Shown in pieces: positions 1 to 9,890 of a DNA stretch of 64,000 nucleotides. Source of the DNA: Asparagopsis taxiformis (Eukaryota; Rhodophyta; Florideophyceae; Bonnemaisoniales; Bonnemaisoniaceae); NCBI GenBank assembly GCA_030407315.1, contig JALQPE010000239.1:1-64000 (forward strand), in the 5' to 3' direction. Each line of letters starts with the position of its first letter. Within the stretch, counting starts at the first letter, position 1. The notes beneath the pieces are model-generated. The model searched no databases and was not told where the DNA came from. It saw only the letters and a program-made list of their open reading frames with translations. The translations under genes were made by a program, and so were the position numbers.

Positions 1-1
1 A

Positions 2-300
2 ACGGTGTTGGGAATGAAAAAAGACAGTAAATTACTGTCTGAGACAGTAAAAATTACTGTCTGGCCAAGACAGTGCGCGGAGACAGTAAAATTTACTGTC
101 TGGAAATTTCAGAATACTGCTGCAGCAATAAACTGGCACGAAATCTGGACAGTACCAAAAACAGTAAAATTTACTGTCCCGAAACAGTAAATTTTACTGT
201 CCGGAAGTGTTGCCGCCAGACAGTATGTGCAGACAGTACATTTTACTGTCTGAGGCAGTGCATTGTATTGTATTACTGCACTGTCTGGGTAAATCTGTAG
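2..300. repeat. Left subterminal palindromic repeats of CACTA copy A
   Basis: About ten copies of variants of the 16-bp palindrome ACAGTAAATTTACTGT, often with flanking G and CTG, are packed into 300 bp directly inside the element end. In CACTA transposons such subterminal repeats bind the element's accessory DNA-binding protein and bring the ends together. That role is inferred here. The same array is repeated at 34858-35140 in copy B. Short open frames in this stretch are repeat artefacts. Confidence 0.85.
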
Positions 301-1249
301 ACAGTAGTGTAGATAGCAATTGTATTGTCTGCGGGTAGTACCGTGTATTGGTTCACAACACTGTCTCGTGGAGTGGACTTGAGAGGAAAATATGGAGCAT
401 AGTGTTGGTGTGAAGGTAAATATGGAATGGTGTAATGGTGTGTGGTATACGAAGATAGTAATTGTGGTCGAGCTTTACAGATATTTGTAGGTAGCGAAGT
501 TAGTACGAGGGAGGATAAATGAAAGAGGATAGCAGATCGACCGACCTAGAATGGGATTGAGGTTCTAGTCTCAGTGAAGCCTATTGCCAATAGAGAATAG
601 AATCATGTTTATGTCAGTTGGGATAGGAGATGACACTATCGATTTTAGTGCGATGACAATTAGAATCGTGCTGAAGGGCTGCAATCGCTGAGGAATGTGA
701 CGTCATATTCCTCAATTTCCGAACGGAAGTTGGGAATAAATAGGAGTTCACGAATGGGAGCAGCGATGCACAAAATTGGTGCAGAAAGAGCTTTTCGAGC
801 TAATCACTGAGGCTTCCGTGAAGGAACTGAAACAGATACGGAAGAGTGTTCCATAGTTGATTACTTTCTCAATTCGAGAGCTATTTGCGATCATAGTCGC
901 GATGCGCCGAGTGAACCAAGCGTAAACAGCTGTTATCTCCTCTGGTGCCGTCTCCATGTTGAATCCTGCGACTTGTACATGTGTGAGAGATGCTGACAAT
1001 GTGAACATCGCCGGTATGCGAAACAGCCAATTGTCGAGCAGAACGTGTGTGTTGAGACAGCTGTTCGGAAATGGGTTTTTCTGGCGCACAGAAAGGCTGA
1101 TTGCAAGTTTTCCAAACGCCTCACACCACAAAACACACGCTTTCAACAAATATCCAACAAAAAATTTCATGGATCAAGCCGCCAACCACAATTCATGACA
1201 ACCAATCATCAGTTCACTCTCGCCAATGTGCAAGTAGCATTAATGCTAG
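301..1249. other. Left cargo of copy A, upstream part: no gene recognised
   Basis: AT-rich sequence follows the subterminal repeats. The first 240 bases or so match copy B near 35140-35350, after which the two copies diverge completely. A 140-codon minus-strand open frame lies at 748-1170, but its composition and lack of motifs do not let me call it a gene. Confidence 0.5.
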
Positions 1250-1474
1250 TGTGGTCAATTGACCACACTCGACCGTGGCAAACAAGTATCGCAAGCGGAT
1301 CGTTATCTCATCGCCTTGCGTAGTTGGCAATCCGCACAGTCCATACGCACGCAATTGATTGACACCAATGCGACGCCACACGCGCTTCTGTTCGTCGCTA
1401 CCACGCTGCATCGTCGCTTCCAAACCGATTGGTTGATGTTCACCGATGACGCACAGCGCATTGACGCCTTTTGA
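1250..1474 (+). pseudogene. Captured exon of an importin-beta family nuclear transport receptor (N-terminal IBN-like region)
   Basis: This 70-75-codon frame has the pattern of the first two helical repeats of importin-13/transportin-3 type receptors: QADRYL, then an SAQSIRTQL helix, then HALLFVATTLHRRF followed by W. In the family this region binds RanGTP. There is no ATG at the start (the frame opens after a TAG at 1247) and the frame stops 70 codons in, where a full receptor has about 900-1000 residues. The rest of the receptor is not visible downstream in any frame. The piece is therefore best read as one exon captured by the transposon. It is absent from copy B, which has other captured genes at the same place. 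The family call is by eye and moderately sure. Confidence 0.5.
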
Positions 1475-2114
1475 ATCCCGCTTCTCGCGCTCGCGCTCCC
1501 CCTTCACCACCTCCGGGCTCTTTTTCTTCGCGCACGCGTGCCACTTTGCGATGGCAAATGTGTGATCGTCACTGCGCGACTCTAGGTGGCTCGACCTCCG
1601 TCGCGTCTTCTCTGAGGAACACGTGCACATTTTTCACGTCATGTCGGCGGTCGTGCTCGAGTTTCGACACGCCGAGACACAGCTTTTGCACCGCTTTTGT
1701 GCACAAAATGTCCACGTTGTTCTGCAGACCTCCCTGTTTATGCTGGCCATTTTGCATGTCAATCTTCCCGCCTGTCTCAACCGTGCGGCGTTGCGTAATG
1801 CGCGTGCCGTTCTCACTTTTTTGCAAGCCTGGAAGGCCTATTCGAGCGACCCGGCAGTTCTTCCAACTGTCATTGCAATCCGTTTGTACATGCATCTTTA
1901 CTGGTCACACATTAATCTCACACGTGTTATTTCAACGATATGATTACGATGTCACTAGTTACGGAAAGATTGATACGTCTGCTCGCTTTCTCACGAGTCA
2001 ATTCACCCATTTCGGTCTCGTGCCTACTGCCGAAGAGGAGCCTAGCTTTATGGACAAACATTAGGACTGAAAAATGTATCTAATTCAAGTAAGCTTCCTA
2101 GAATTTCACAAGCT

Positions 2115-2279
2115 ATGCTCGATACTAAGCGAGGGGATGGCGATGAGCTCTACACAGTCAACTACGATGACCCCGATGTGGTTCACATTCGTCACAGTAC
2201 CAGTCGGGGAGACTCCTACCTCTCAGATGGTGTCCCGGTGACTCCAAGACGCCACTGCTTTGTCCAATCCTGGTCCTAA
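2115..2279 (+). other. Small open frame, 54 codons, possible captured gene fragment
   Basis: It starts at ATG and encodes a polar, acidic peptide (DTKRGDGDELYTVNYDDPD, then HIRHSTSRGDSYLSDG) that ends in VQSWS. The frame is open further upstream. The composition is protein-like, but I recognise no family, and a chance frame cannot be excluded. Confidence 0.25.
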
Positions 2280-3175
2280 GAAGATGACGGGTTACGCTAT
2301 GTGTGACGTACATGAGTACCATGGAAACGTGAGTGGGAATGGTGATAGGGGATTACTGGAGTGATGGGAGATGAGTCTGGGGAGAAATCATACAGTTTCT
2401 ATACACCTGACGGGTATTGGTGGAATATAATTGAATGGAATGATGTGTGATGTCTGCACCACGTCGACCTCCTCTCTCGCCCCAACATCGCGCAGCACTC
2501 TCAATGCAACACAGTGTGCATCTTTGTTGGCGTTACATGTGCGCCTAGTTCTTGCATCGCTGCTTCCCTCACATCATCATCTAACCGTCTGTAACGCAAC
2601 AACATGCCACCGCATGTCGCTCACAGTCACATATGTATTTCTTAATACGCTTGTTGAAACACGGAACGCTCTTATTCACCACAGCGGCAGCTCTACACAA
2701 ACTAACACTGAAACCAAGATGGAGGCAATATATCGGTGGCATTTCATTACAAATGTACTTTTTCTTTCTGCTGCTGGTGTGGCCTTGTGTTTGAAACTTG
2801 CTTGCAGGTCCTTTCCAACAGCTTAGTGTCGTAACCATTGCAGATGCGTTGCTGCTAGAATCACCCGGAGAGCTTCAATCAAATGGTTGTTGTGGACTAG
2901 TTGCGCTCGTTGTGAATCAATCGCCAGTGCGTGCATCTGTATTTGTGCGTTCGTGTGCGCGCTTACTAGATGCGATGCAATGCAATGCTCACGTACACTG
3001 TATACTACTGACTTTTACAAATATAGCTTTGTATGAGAAGCGTCGGTATGTATCCGACACCTTACCATTGCCTCACTCTGTAAAGCTTCTTTCCCAGTAG
3101 CAATTTGTATCGCATTGCACCATGACGCAGGGCAGACTGCGAGTGAAAGCAACGAGTAAACAAACTTTTCGCTCA

Positions 3176-3400
3176 TCATTCACCACACGCTGTTGTCGTT
3201 GAAGTCATAACCATATCCACATCCCATTCTGGAAACTCTTGGAAGACAGACGAGCCCAGTCCACCACTGGTGCTTGTAGATGTAGCATTTTTAAGCTGTT
3301 CGTTTAGATAGTAAGGGATAGATGGTGTAGTGCGCAACACTAGAGAACAACGCTGTGCAGGACAACATGTTTGTTCGGCGTAAATCGTCATATGTTCCAT
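3176..3400 (-). other. Small open frame, 74 codons, possible captured C-terminal exon
   Basis: An ATG-started frame with a Ser/Thr/Gly-rich middle (NATSTSTSGGLGSSVFQEF) and an acidic end. It has no known motif and sits in cargo that copy B lacks. Either a captured 3' exon or a chance frame is possible. Confidence 0.2.
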
Positions 3401-4294
3401 TTGGACTATTTTGGCAGCTCACATGCATCAACCTGAATATTAAGACTCTGGACTGGCACACTCAAGTATCTGGATACGCTTGAGCAGTGCAGGGGCGCAA
3501 GAGCCGGTCCAAGTTTTTGTACAAGGCACGTTGACACACTGCATTCACTTGATTGACACCCGAGTGCAACGACTGGCTCGCTGTCCAGGGATGGGGGACT
3601 GCTGTGCAAGTGTTCAATACATCTCAAGATGCAGTTCAAGAATAAACATTTCAACGTTTATCCGGCTCACGGTCTCAGTTGGTCAAGTCATGGATCACAG
3701 GGTGTGGTGAAAAACCTCTTTGTTTACATTGTCTCAATAGCGAGGTCGACGATATTGCGACCTCGTTACTGGGACGGATTGGCATCACCGAGTGTGACAG
3801 ACTGGAAGATGTGATTGGGCAGGAGCGAGGTGTGTGTGAAGGATAGTAAGAAACAGCGGGTGGGTGTGTGGAAGGTGCGAATGGCGTCAAGTGATTGGCA
3901 CAAGGGAGTTGAGCTCATCTGCGGACAGAGTATGGATGGCATCGTATGCCCGTTGGGACAGCCCGGGCGGAAGTGATCATGGGAAGCTCGTTTATGTATG
4001 TGTGCGGCAGTTGGGATTGGGCGCGACTGGACGGCGAATGTGGTCGAAGAATGGGCGCGGCGACTATGGTCATGCTAAGTGGACCAACGCGGTGCGAGTC
4101 GAACCAGTTGATATATGAGGGATGTCAAGGCAAGGGGGCATTTAGACGGGCGAAAGGGTGCGTGTGACGCGAGTGGAAGGCGGTGAGGGAATGCATGCAT
4201 GAATTGAGCGTGTGGGCGGACGAGGATTTGAGAAAACCTAATATGACAGTACATTGCGTGTGTGGTAGGCGCGTTGAAGTGTTACGGCGCATAA

Positions 4295-4420
4295 ATCATC
4301 GGCGCCGATGGCTACGTCACAAACGGTGTAATCACCGCTGTAATCGGCGCCAACAGCATGTTATGGCTGCAGACGCGACAGAATGTCGACTTCATCCTTA
4401 GAATGAAGTACGCTAATTAG
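4295..4420 (+). other. Short coding-like fragment in copy A cargo
   Basis: A 41-codon stretch between two stops, without an ATG. It starts IIGADGYVTNGVITAVIGAN and ends with a run of charged residues. The Gly/Val/Ile-rich beginning looks like part of a folded or membrane protein. I do not recognise it. It abuts the junction where copies A and B become homologous again. Confidence 0.2.
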
Positions 4421-4545
4421 CCATTCTGCCCAGCACCAGGTACGAAACTTGGGACTGGGCACGTCATTAGAGCTCTAGGGTAGGTAACAGAATATAAACT
4501 TATGTGGGAGGACGGGTTTTCAGGACAAGCTGTCGGAACTGTAAT

Positions 4546-4925
4546 TACTGTGTTTTCTTACAGCAAAGTCATCGTTAAGGCGGATTTGCTTTCTCAGGAC
4601 AAGCTGTCAGAACTGTAAGTACTCTGTTTTCTTACAGCAAAGTCATCGTTAAGGCGGATTTGCTTTCTCAGGACAAGCTGTCGGAACTGCTATTCAGTTT
4701 TCTTACAGCAAAGGCAGTTTACCCCGGTTGCTTACAGCAAAGTCATCGTAACGATGACTTTGCTGTAAGAAAACAAAACATTACAGCAAAGTCATCGTTA
4801 AGATGACTTTGCTGTAAGAAAACAAAACATTACAGCAAAGTCATCGTTAACGATGACTTTGCTGTAAGAAAACAAAACATTACAGCAAAGTCATCGTAAC
4901 GATGACTTTGCTGTAAGAAACCATG
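4546..4925. repeat. Palindrome cluster A1 (39-bp dyad units)
   Basis: Two half-sites are followed by four near-perfect dyads whose arms read CTTACAGCAAAGTCATCGT and its inverse, with a centre of one to three bases. Units are joined by AAAACAAAACATTACAG linkers. This is the simplest cluster, lacking the ACCCGGT spacers of the others. The matching cluster in copy B is at 40507-40770 and has fewer units. No gene is present. Confidence 0.9.
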
Positions 4926-5029
4926 GTAAACCAACTTCTCTGTAAGCATATGAGAGGGACTGATGTTTCTCACTCGGGAAGAAGAAGGAGACGATTTCAG
5001 ACCTCGCGAAAAAGGCTGCAAAGTGGTCT

Positions 5030-5720
5030 GAAACGGTTGGGGTGGTTCTAGGGAGCACTAAAACTTGTTTTAATTGCACTCAAGCTTTCTCGCTTGCGTG
5101 GAAGGGTTGGTATAATTCATCGATTTTGGTCATCAGATTCTCACAACTGGAGATGTGATGGTCAAAATGGAACTTTGTCCGAATGATGTGCAAGTGGTCT
5201 GTAAGGGTTGGAGTGGGTCTAGGGAGTACGGAAAAGTGTTCTATGAGTTCGTAAAGCTGCTGGCTTGCGCATTAGGGCTGACAGAATGCATCGAGTTTTG
5301 GTCACCAGATTCCCACAACTGAAGATGTGATGGCCAAAATTGAACTTTGTCGGAACGAAGTGCAAGTGGTCTGTAAGGTTGGAGTGGGTCTGGGGAGTAC
5401 TGTAATGGGTTTTATTTGCCCTGAAAGCTGGTGGCTTGCGAGGTACAGCTTCCGGAGTTCACTAATTTTTGGTCACCAGATTCTCACAACTGGAGATGTG
5501 ATGGCCAAAATTGAACTTTGTCGGAACGAAGTGTAAGTGATCCGTAAGGGCTGGAGTGGCTCTAGGGAGTACGGAAAAGTGTTTTATGTGTCCGTAAAGC
5601 TGTTGAATTGCGTGGTAGGGATTCCAGAATGCATCGACTTTTGGTCACCAGACTCCCACAACTGGAGATGTGATAGCCAAAATTGAACTTTGCAAGAACG
5701 AAGTGCAAGTGTTCTGGATG
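5030..5720. repeat. 172-bp tandem satellite, four units
   Basis: The marker AGATGTGATGG recurs at about 5151, 5323, 5494 and 5666, giving a period of 171-172 bp. Each unit also carries TTGGTCACCAGATTC and TTGAACTTTGTC blocks. The same satellite is present at 40860-41545 in copy B, and one further diverged unit lies at 8170-8360. Apparent open frames here run through the repeats and are not genes. Confidence 0.88.
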
Positions 5721-6587
5721 CCTTCAAGTGGCCTGGAAGCGTACTCTGGACAAGTTTTCGGACCTTGAAGAGGCTCAACTGCACAATGCTGATATTGAAA
5801 TGAAACATTCATATAGTCCATTTTTAACTAGAACTGCTGGAATGGATTGCGTAGCCTATAGAGGAGCAATGTAGTTATATAATAGAGCTAGAAGCATGCC
5901 TCAACAACCTATCTCTCATGCCTCTAGTTCTCCTTCATCATTCCAGTCTTCCTTCCTGTGACGCACCGCGCCTCTGGTGTCACTTCACACGCCCCTCCTG
6001 TGCATTAAATACCTGTCTACCACTTCCGTATTCTACTCATACCACCACCTTCATTTACCCCATGCCTACCATCCTATCCTTTACCTTCTGTCCTTCAGTC
6101 CTAGGCTAACCTACTTCATAACCATCGATGTAAGGTGAATATCTAGATTCCTACCTACTTGAGAGTATAGTTTATTATAACGGAAACGGACGGTTTTGTA
6201 TAGTCAATGTGCTACACAGCACCAGGAGTAGATTTTGCGCACCGATAATCTATGCTTGATATTGGAGAGACCGGCTTCTTGTAGCCTCGGAAAATGTGCA
6301 GGTAGTACCTTTCCAGAGGTCCTGGAGGTGTTCACACCAACTCTAGTCCATTTTAACGAGTTTGAATTTCGACCGCCAGAATCTCTGTCGTGAGAAAATG
6401 GTGGTCGAAATTTACCGTGCTGCTCTCCCAATACTGAACTTTTTAGGTAGTTCAGCCCGGGTGAACAAGACACAGATTGCTCTTCAAAGCCGCCCGAAGC
6501 CGTCGAAACCATCCTTCCACAATGTTCCCGACTTCAAAATTCCTATCTCACCCTTCCCAAAGTGAGAGAGGGACCAAGGTACCAGAC

Positions 6588-6970
6588 GCTTACAGCTGAG
6601 GCAGTTTACCAGGGATGCTTACAGCAAAGTCATCGTTACGATGACTTTGCTGTAAGAAAAGAAAACATTACAGTGGGCGAAGGATTTTACCGGGTGAAAA
6701 AATCACCAAGAATTTTTTTACCGGGTAAAAAATCGTGGCTACTGTAATGAAACGTTTTCTTACAGCAAAGTCATCGTAACGATGACTTTGCTGTAAGAAA
6801 AGGAAACATTACAGTAGGCGAAGAATTTTTACCGGGTAAAAAATCACCAAGAATTTTTTTACCGGGTAAAAAAACGTGCCTGCTGTAATGTTTTCTTTTC
6901 TTACAGCAAAGTCATCGTAACGATGACTTTGCTGTCAGCACCCGCGGTAAACTGCCTCAGCTGTAAGCGG
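6588..6970. repeat. Palindrome cluster A2 with nested symmetry
   Basis: Three 39-bp dyads alternate with spacers that are themselves dyads (CATTACAG ... TTTACCGGGTAAA ... CTGTAATG). The whole cluster is bounded by CGCTTACAGCTGAGGCAG on the left and its inverse on the right, so it folds as palindromes inside a palindrome. Confidence 0.9.
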
Positions 6971-7662
6971 TCTGGCTTCACCCTCTCTCTCATGTCTCTT
7001 GTCTTCCTCATCCCAGCCTATCCCAACCTCCCTTCTATGTCGACTCCGGTGTCACTCCAGCCGACCCTTCAGTGAGTGCAATCCTTCTCTACCACCGCCA
7101 TAATCTACTCATACTATCCCCTTCATGTTGCTGCATACCTACCCTCCCATCCTTCCTGATTTTCCTACAATCCTAGGCTAGCCTACTTACCAACTATGTT
7201 GGTATTGAAGGCAGCTAGATTCCTAGTAACTCAAATCTATAGTCTGCTAAAAAGGGCGATTTGGTGTGGTCACTGTGCCACACGGCACCAGGAATAGAAT
7301 CTGGCCACGGATACTCTATGCTTGATCTCAGAGAGAACAGCTGCGCCAATGCTCCGAAAATGTGCTGTCAGTACCTTTCCAGACGTCCTGGAGGTGCTCA
7401 TGCCAGCTCTAGTTCATTTTAGGGAGGTTGAGTTTCGACAATCAGAATTTCACTCTTGAGGAAATTGTGTTTGAAATTTTGTGCACTCCTCCCGCCGTAC
7501 CAGGCAGGGCACCCAGCCCAGACTGGGTTAGCACGACGCAGAGTGCTCCCCAACACCGCTAACAGCCGTCCAAACCATCCCTCTGCCATGTTTTACGGCT
7601 TCACAATTCCTTGCTCACCCTTCCCAAGGTGAGGGAGGGACCAAGCTCCCAGCCGCTTACAG

Positions 7663-7868
7663 CTGAGGCAGTTTACCAGGGATGCTTACAGCAAAGTCAT
7701 CGTTACGATGACTTTGCTGTAAGAAAACGTTTTCATTACAGTGGCCAGGAATTTTTTACCCGGTAAAAAATCATGGCTACTGTAATGAATTGTTTTCTTA
7801 CAGCAAAGTCATCGTAACGATGACTTTGCTGTAAACATCCCTGGTAAACTGCTCCGTCTGTAAGCCGT
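7663..7868. repeat. Palindrome cluster A3, smallest fully symmetric unit
   Basis: Two 39-bp dyads flank one TTTTACCCGGTAAAA spacer, with outer arms CTTACAGCTGAGGCAG / inverse (degenerate on the right). The geometric midpoint (about 7765) falls on the ACCCGGT core, so the entire 206 bp is one hierarchical inverted repeat. Confidence 0.9.
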
Positions 7869-8099
7869 TGGTCTCAACCCTCGATCTCATGTCTGTTGTC
7901 CTCCTTCATCATCTCCACATCCCTTCCTGCTAAGCATCACTTCTCTAGTGTCACTCTACCAGTCCTTTTCGTGCATGAAATACTTTTCTACCACTGCCAT
8001 AGTCTACACATACTATTGCCTCTATACTTCTGCATGCCTACGCTTCCATCTTTCTCTCCCGTGCTAGGCTTAGAGAATATCCTACTTCCTGAATATCAT

Positions 8100-8167
8100 T
8101 GTACAGTGAGGCAGTAAAAATCACTGTCTCACCGTACTGTCTGAGGCCCTCTTTTCAACACCGTAGT
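8100..8167. repeat. Relic right end of another CACTA element
   Basis: About 65 bp ending CAACACCGTAGTG match the terminus at 14643 but lie inside copy A and are followed by satellite sequence. The same relic is at 44065-44132 in copy B, so it predates the split of A and B. It marks an old nested insertion or recombination junction. Confidence 0.8.
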
Positions 8168-8392
8168 GTATAAGGGCTGGAGTGGCTCTGGGGATTACAG
8201 AAAGGTGTTTTATCTGTCCGTAAAGCTTCTGGCTTGCGCATTAGGGCTGGCAGAATGCATCGATTTTTGGTCATCAGATTCTCACAACTGCAGATATGAT
8301 GAATTTCGGCCATGGCCAAAATTCAACTTTGTCGGAACGACGTAGATTTGGACTGGATGCCTCCAAGTGCATGCACTTGAAAGTGCACTTAG

Positions 8393-8460
8393 TCCAAAAA
8401 ATTGTCCAGAGTACGCTCCCAGGCGATGGCCTGGAAGTGTACTCTGGACAAGTTTTTGGA
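8393..8460. repeat. Hairpin formed by inverted duplication inside a satellite unit
   Basis: Arms of about 31 bp beginning TCCAAAAAATTGTCCAGAG pair around a GATG loop with a few mismatches. The homologous satellite unit near 5725-5765 has only the right arm, so the left arm was added as an inverted copy. The same hairpin is present in copy B near 44357-44425. Confidence 0.75.
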
Positions 8461-8995
8461 CCTGGAAGAGGTTGAATTGCACAATGCTTGTGTTGAAATG
8501 AAACATTTATATGGCCCATTCTTTACTTGGACAGCTGAAATCCTATCTACTCGAGAGTAAAGTATATAAAAACTGGAAACAGACGGTTTTGTATTGTCAA
8601 TGTGCCACAAGGCACCAAGAGTAGATTTTGCCCTCCGATAATCTATGGTTGATTTCAGAGAGGATAACCGCGTGCAGTCACAGGACATGTGTTACCAGAT
8701 CCTTCCCAGAGGTCCTGGAGGTGTTCACACCAACTCCAGCCCACTTTAACGAGTTTGAATTTCGAAAGTCAGAATCTCTGTCGTGAGAAAATTGAACCAT
8801 TTCCGACCACGTGGTAGAAATTTCGTACACTCCTCCAACCATACTAGACACAACACCCAGCTCAAACCGGGTGTAAACAACAAAATGTGTTACCTAATGC
8901 CTCCTACAGCCGTCCATACCATTCCTATACCCTGTTTCCTGACTTCATAATTCCTTCCTCACCCTTCCCTAGGTCGGAAAAGGACGGAAGTCCCT

Positions 8996-9466
8996 GCCGC
9001 TTACAGCGGAAGCAATTTACCAGGGATGCTTACAGCAAAGTCATCGTTACGATGACTTTGCTGTAAGAAAATAAATCATTACAGCAGCCATGATTTTTTA
9101 CCCGGTAAAAAAATTCTTGGCCACTGTAATTGAAACGCTTTCTTACAGCAAAGTCATCGTAACGATGACTTTGCTGTAAGAAAATAAATCATTACAGCAG
9201 CCACGATTTTTCACCCGGTAAAAATTCTTGCTGATTTTTTACCCGGTAAAATTTCTTTGGCCACTGCAATGGAAACGTTTCCTTACAGCAAAGTCATCGT
9301 TACGATGACTTTGCTGTAAGAAAATAAATCATTACAGCTGCCATGATTTTTTTACCCGGTGAAAAAATTCTTGGCCACTGTAATGGAAACGCTTTCTTAC
9401 AGCAAAGTCATCGTAACGATGACTTTGCTGTAAGAATCCCCGGTAAACGGCTTCCGCTGTAAGGGG
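8996..9466. repeat. Palindrome cluster A4
   Basis: Four 39-bp dyads are separated by spacers containing TTTTTACCCGGTAAAAA-type cores. The middle spacer has two cores, and the cluster midpoint falls between them. Outer arms are CCGCTTACAGCGGAAGC and the inverse. Confidence 0.88.
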
Positions 9467-9890
9467 CTGAGAGTTCCGTCCCCCTCCCACCTAGGGAAGG
9501 GTGAGCAAGGAATTGGGAAGTCAGGAACATGGCTCAGCAGAACGTTTGTACGGCTGTGAGTGGCTTCCAGGAGCATTCTGTGTCATGTGTTATCTCAGCA
9601 ACGTCTCTTATAGTCGAACCTCACGGGTTGTCAAGGTCTAAAACTAGTCCCCCCTACGGTCTAGCTAGTGAAATCATGTAAAGTTGTAGACTAATACAAA
9701 AATGTAGCAATCAATAGGCTTAGTAGCACTAAACTATGACATGAAGGTCAGATGTATAGATGAAAATAGAAAGGTGGGCTAAGCGAATAATGTTGAGATG
9801 AGAAGGACAGAACTTCATAGCAGGGAACAATAGCATAGGTTTTAATACTTCTCGTATGCTATCTATTGCTCCTGTCATACTTTTAATATT
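9467..9890. other. Spacer between palindrome cluster and dioxygenase pseudogene
   Basis: No gene seen. It is nearly identical to 45289-45737 in copy B except that B carries a 36-bp perfect palindrome at 45496-45531 that is absent here near 9670. Confidence 0.6.

Larger units (their letters stand above)
1475..4545. other. Left cargo of copy A, downstream part: unassigned sequence with short coding-like fragments
   Basis: About 3 kb unique to copy A. It has no repeat shared with copy B and no long convincing gene. Three short frames look more like coding sequence than the rest (2115-2279 plus, 3176-3400 minus, 4295-4420 plus) and are listed separately. Mixed base composition and abrupt changes fit a patchwork of captured fragments. 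Confidence 0.45.
5880..9470. repeat. Three diverged units of about 1 kb, each ending in a palindrome cluster (copy A)
   Basis: Units start near 5880, 6975 and 7868. Each opens with a pyrimidine-rich block containing CTCATGTCTCTTGTC-like and GGTGTCACTC motifs. It continues with a block containing TTTCCAGAGGTCCTGGAGGTG and an AACCATCC block, and closes in a cluster of 39-bp dyads. The third unit is split by a relic element end and a satellite unit at 8100-8540. This is a higher-order repeat internal to the transposon, with no protein gene visible. The equivalent in copy B is 41700-45290. Confidence 0.75.

Noticed and set aside
5..300. Short protein genes at the left end
   Set aside because: The frames are produced by ACAGTAAATTTACTGT repeats and lack any coding character.
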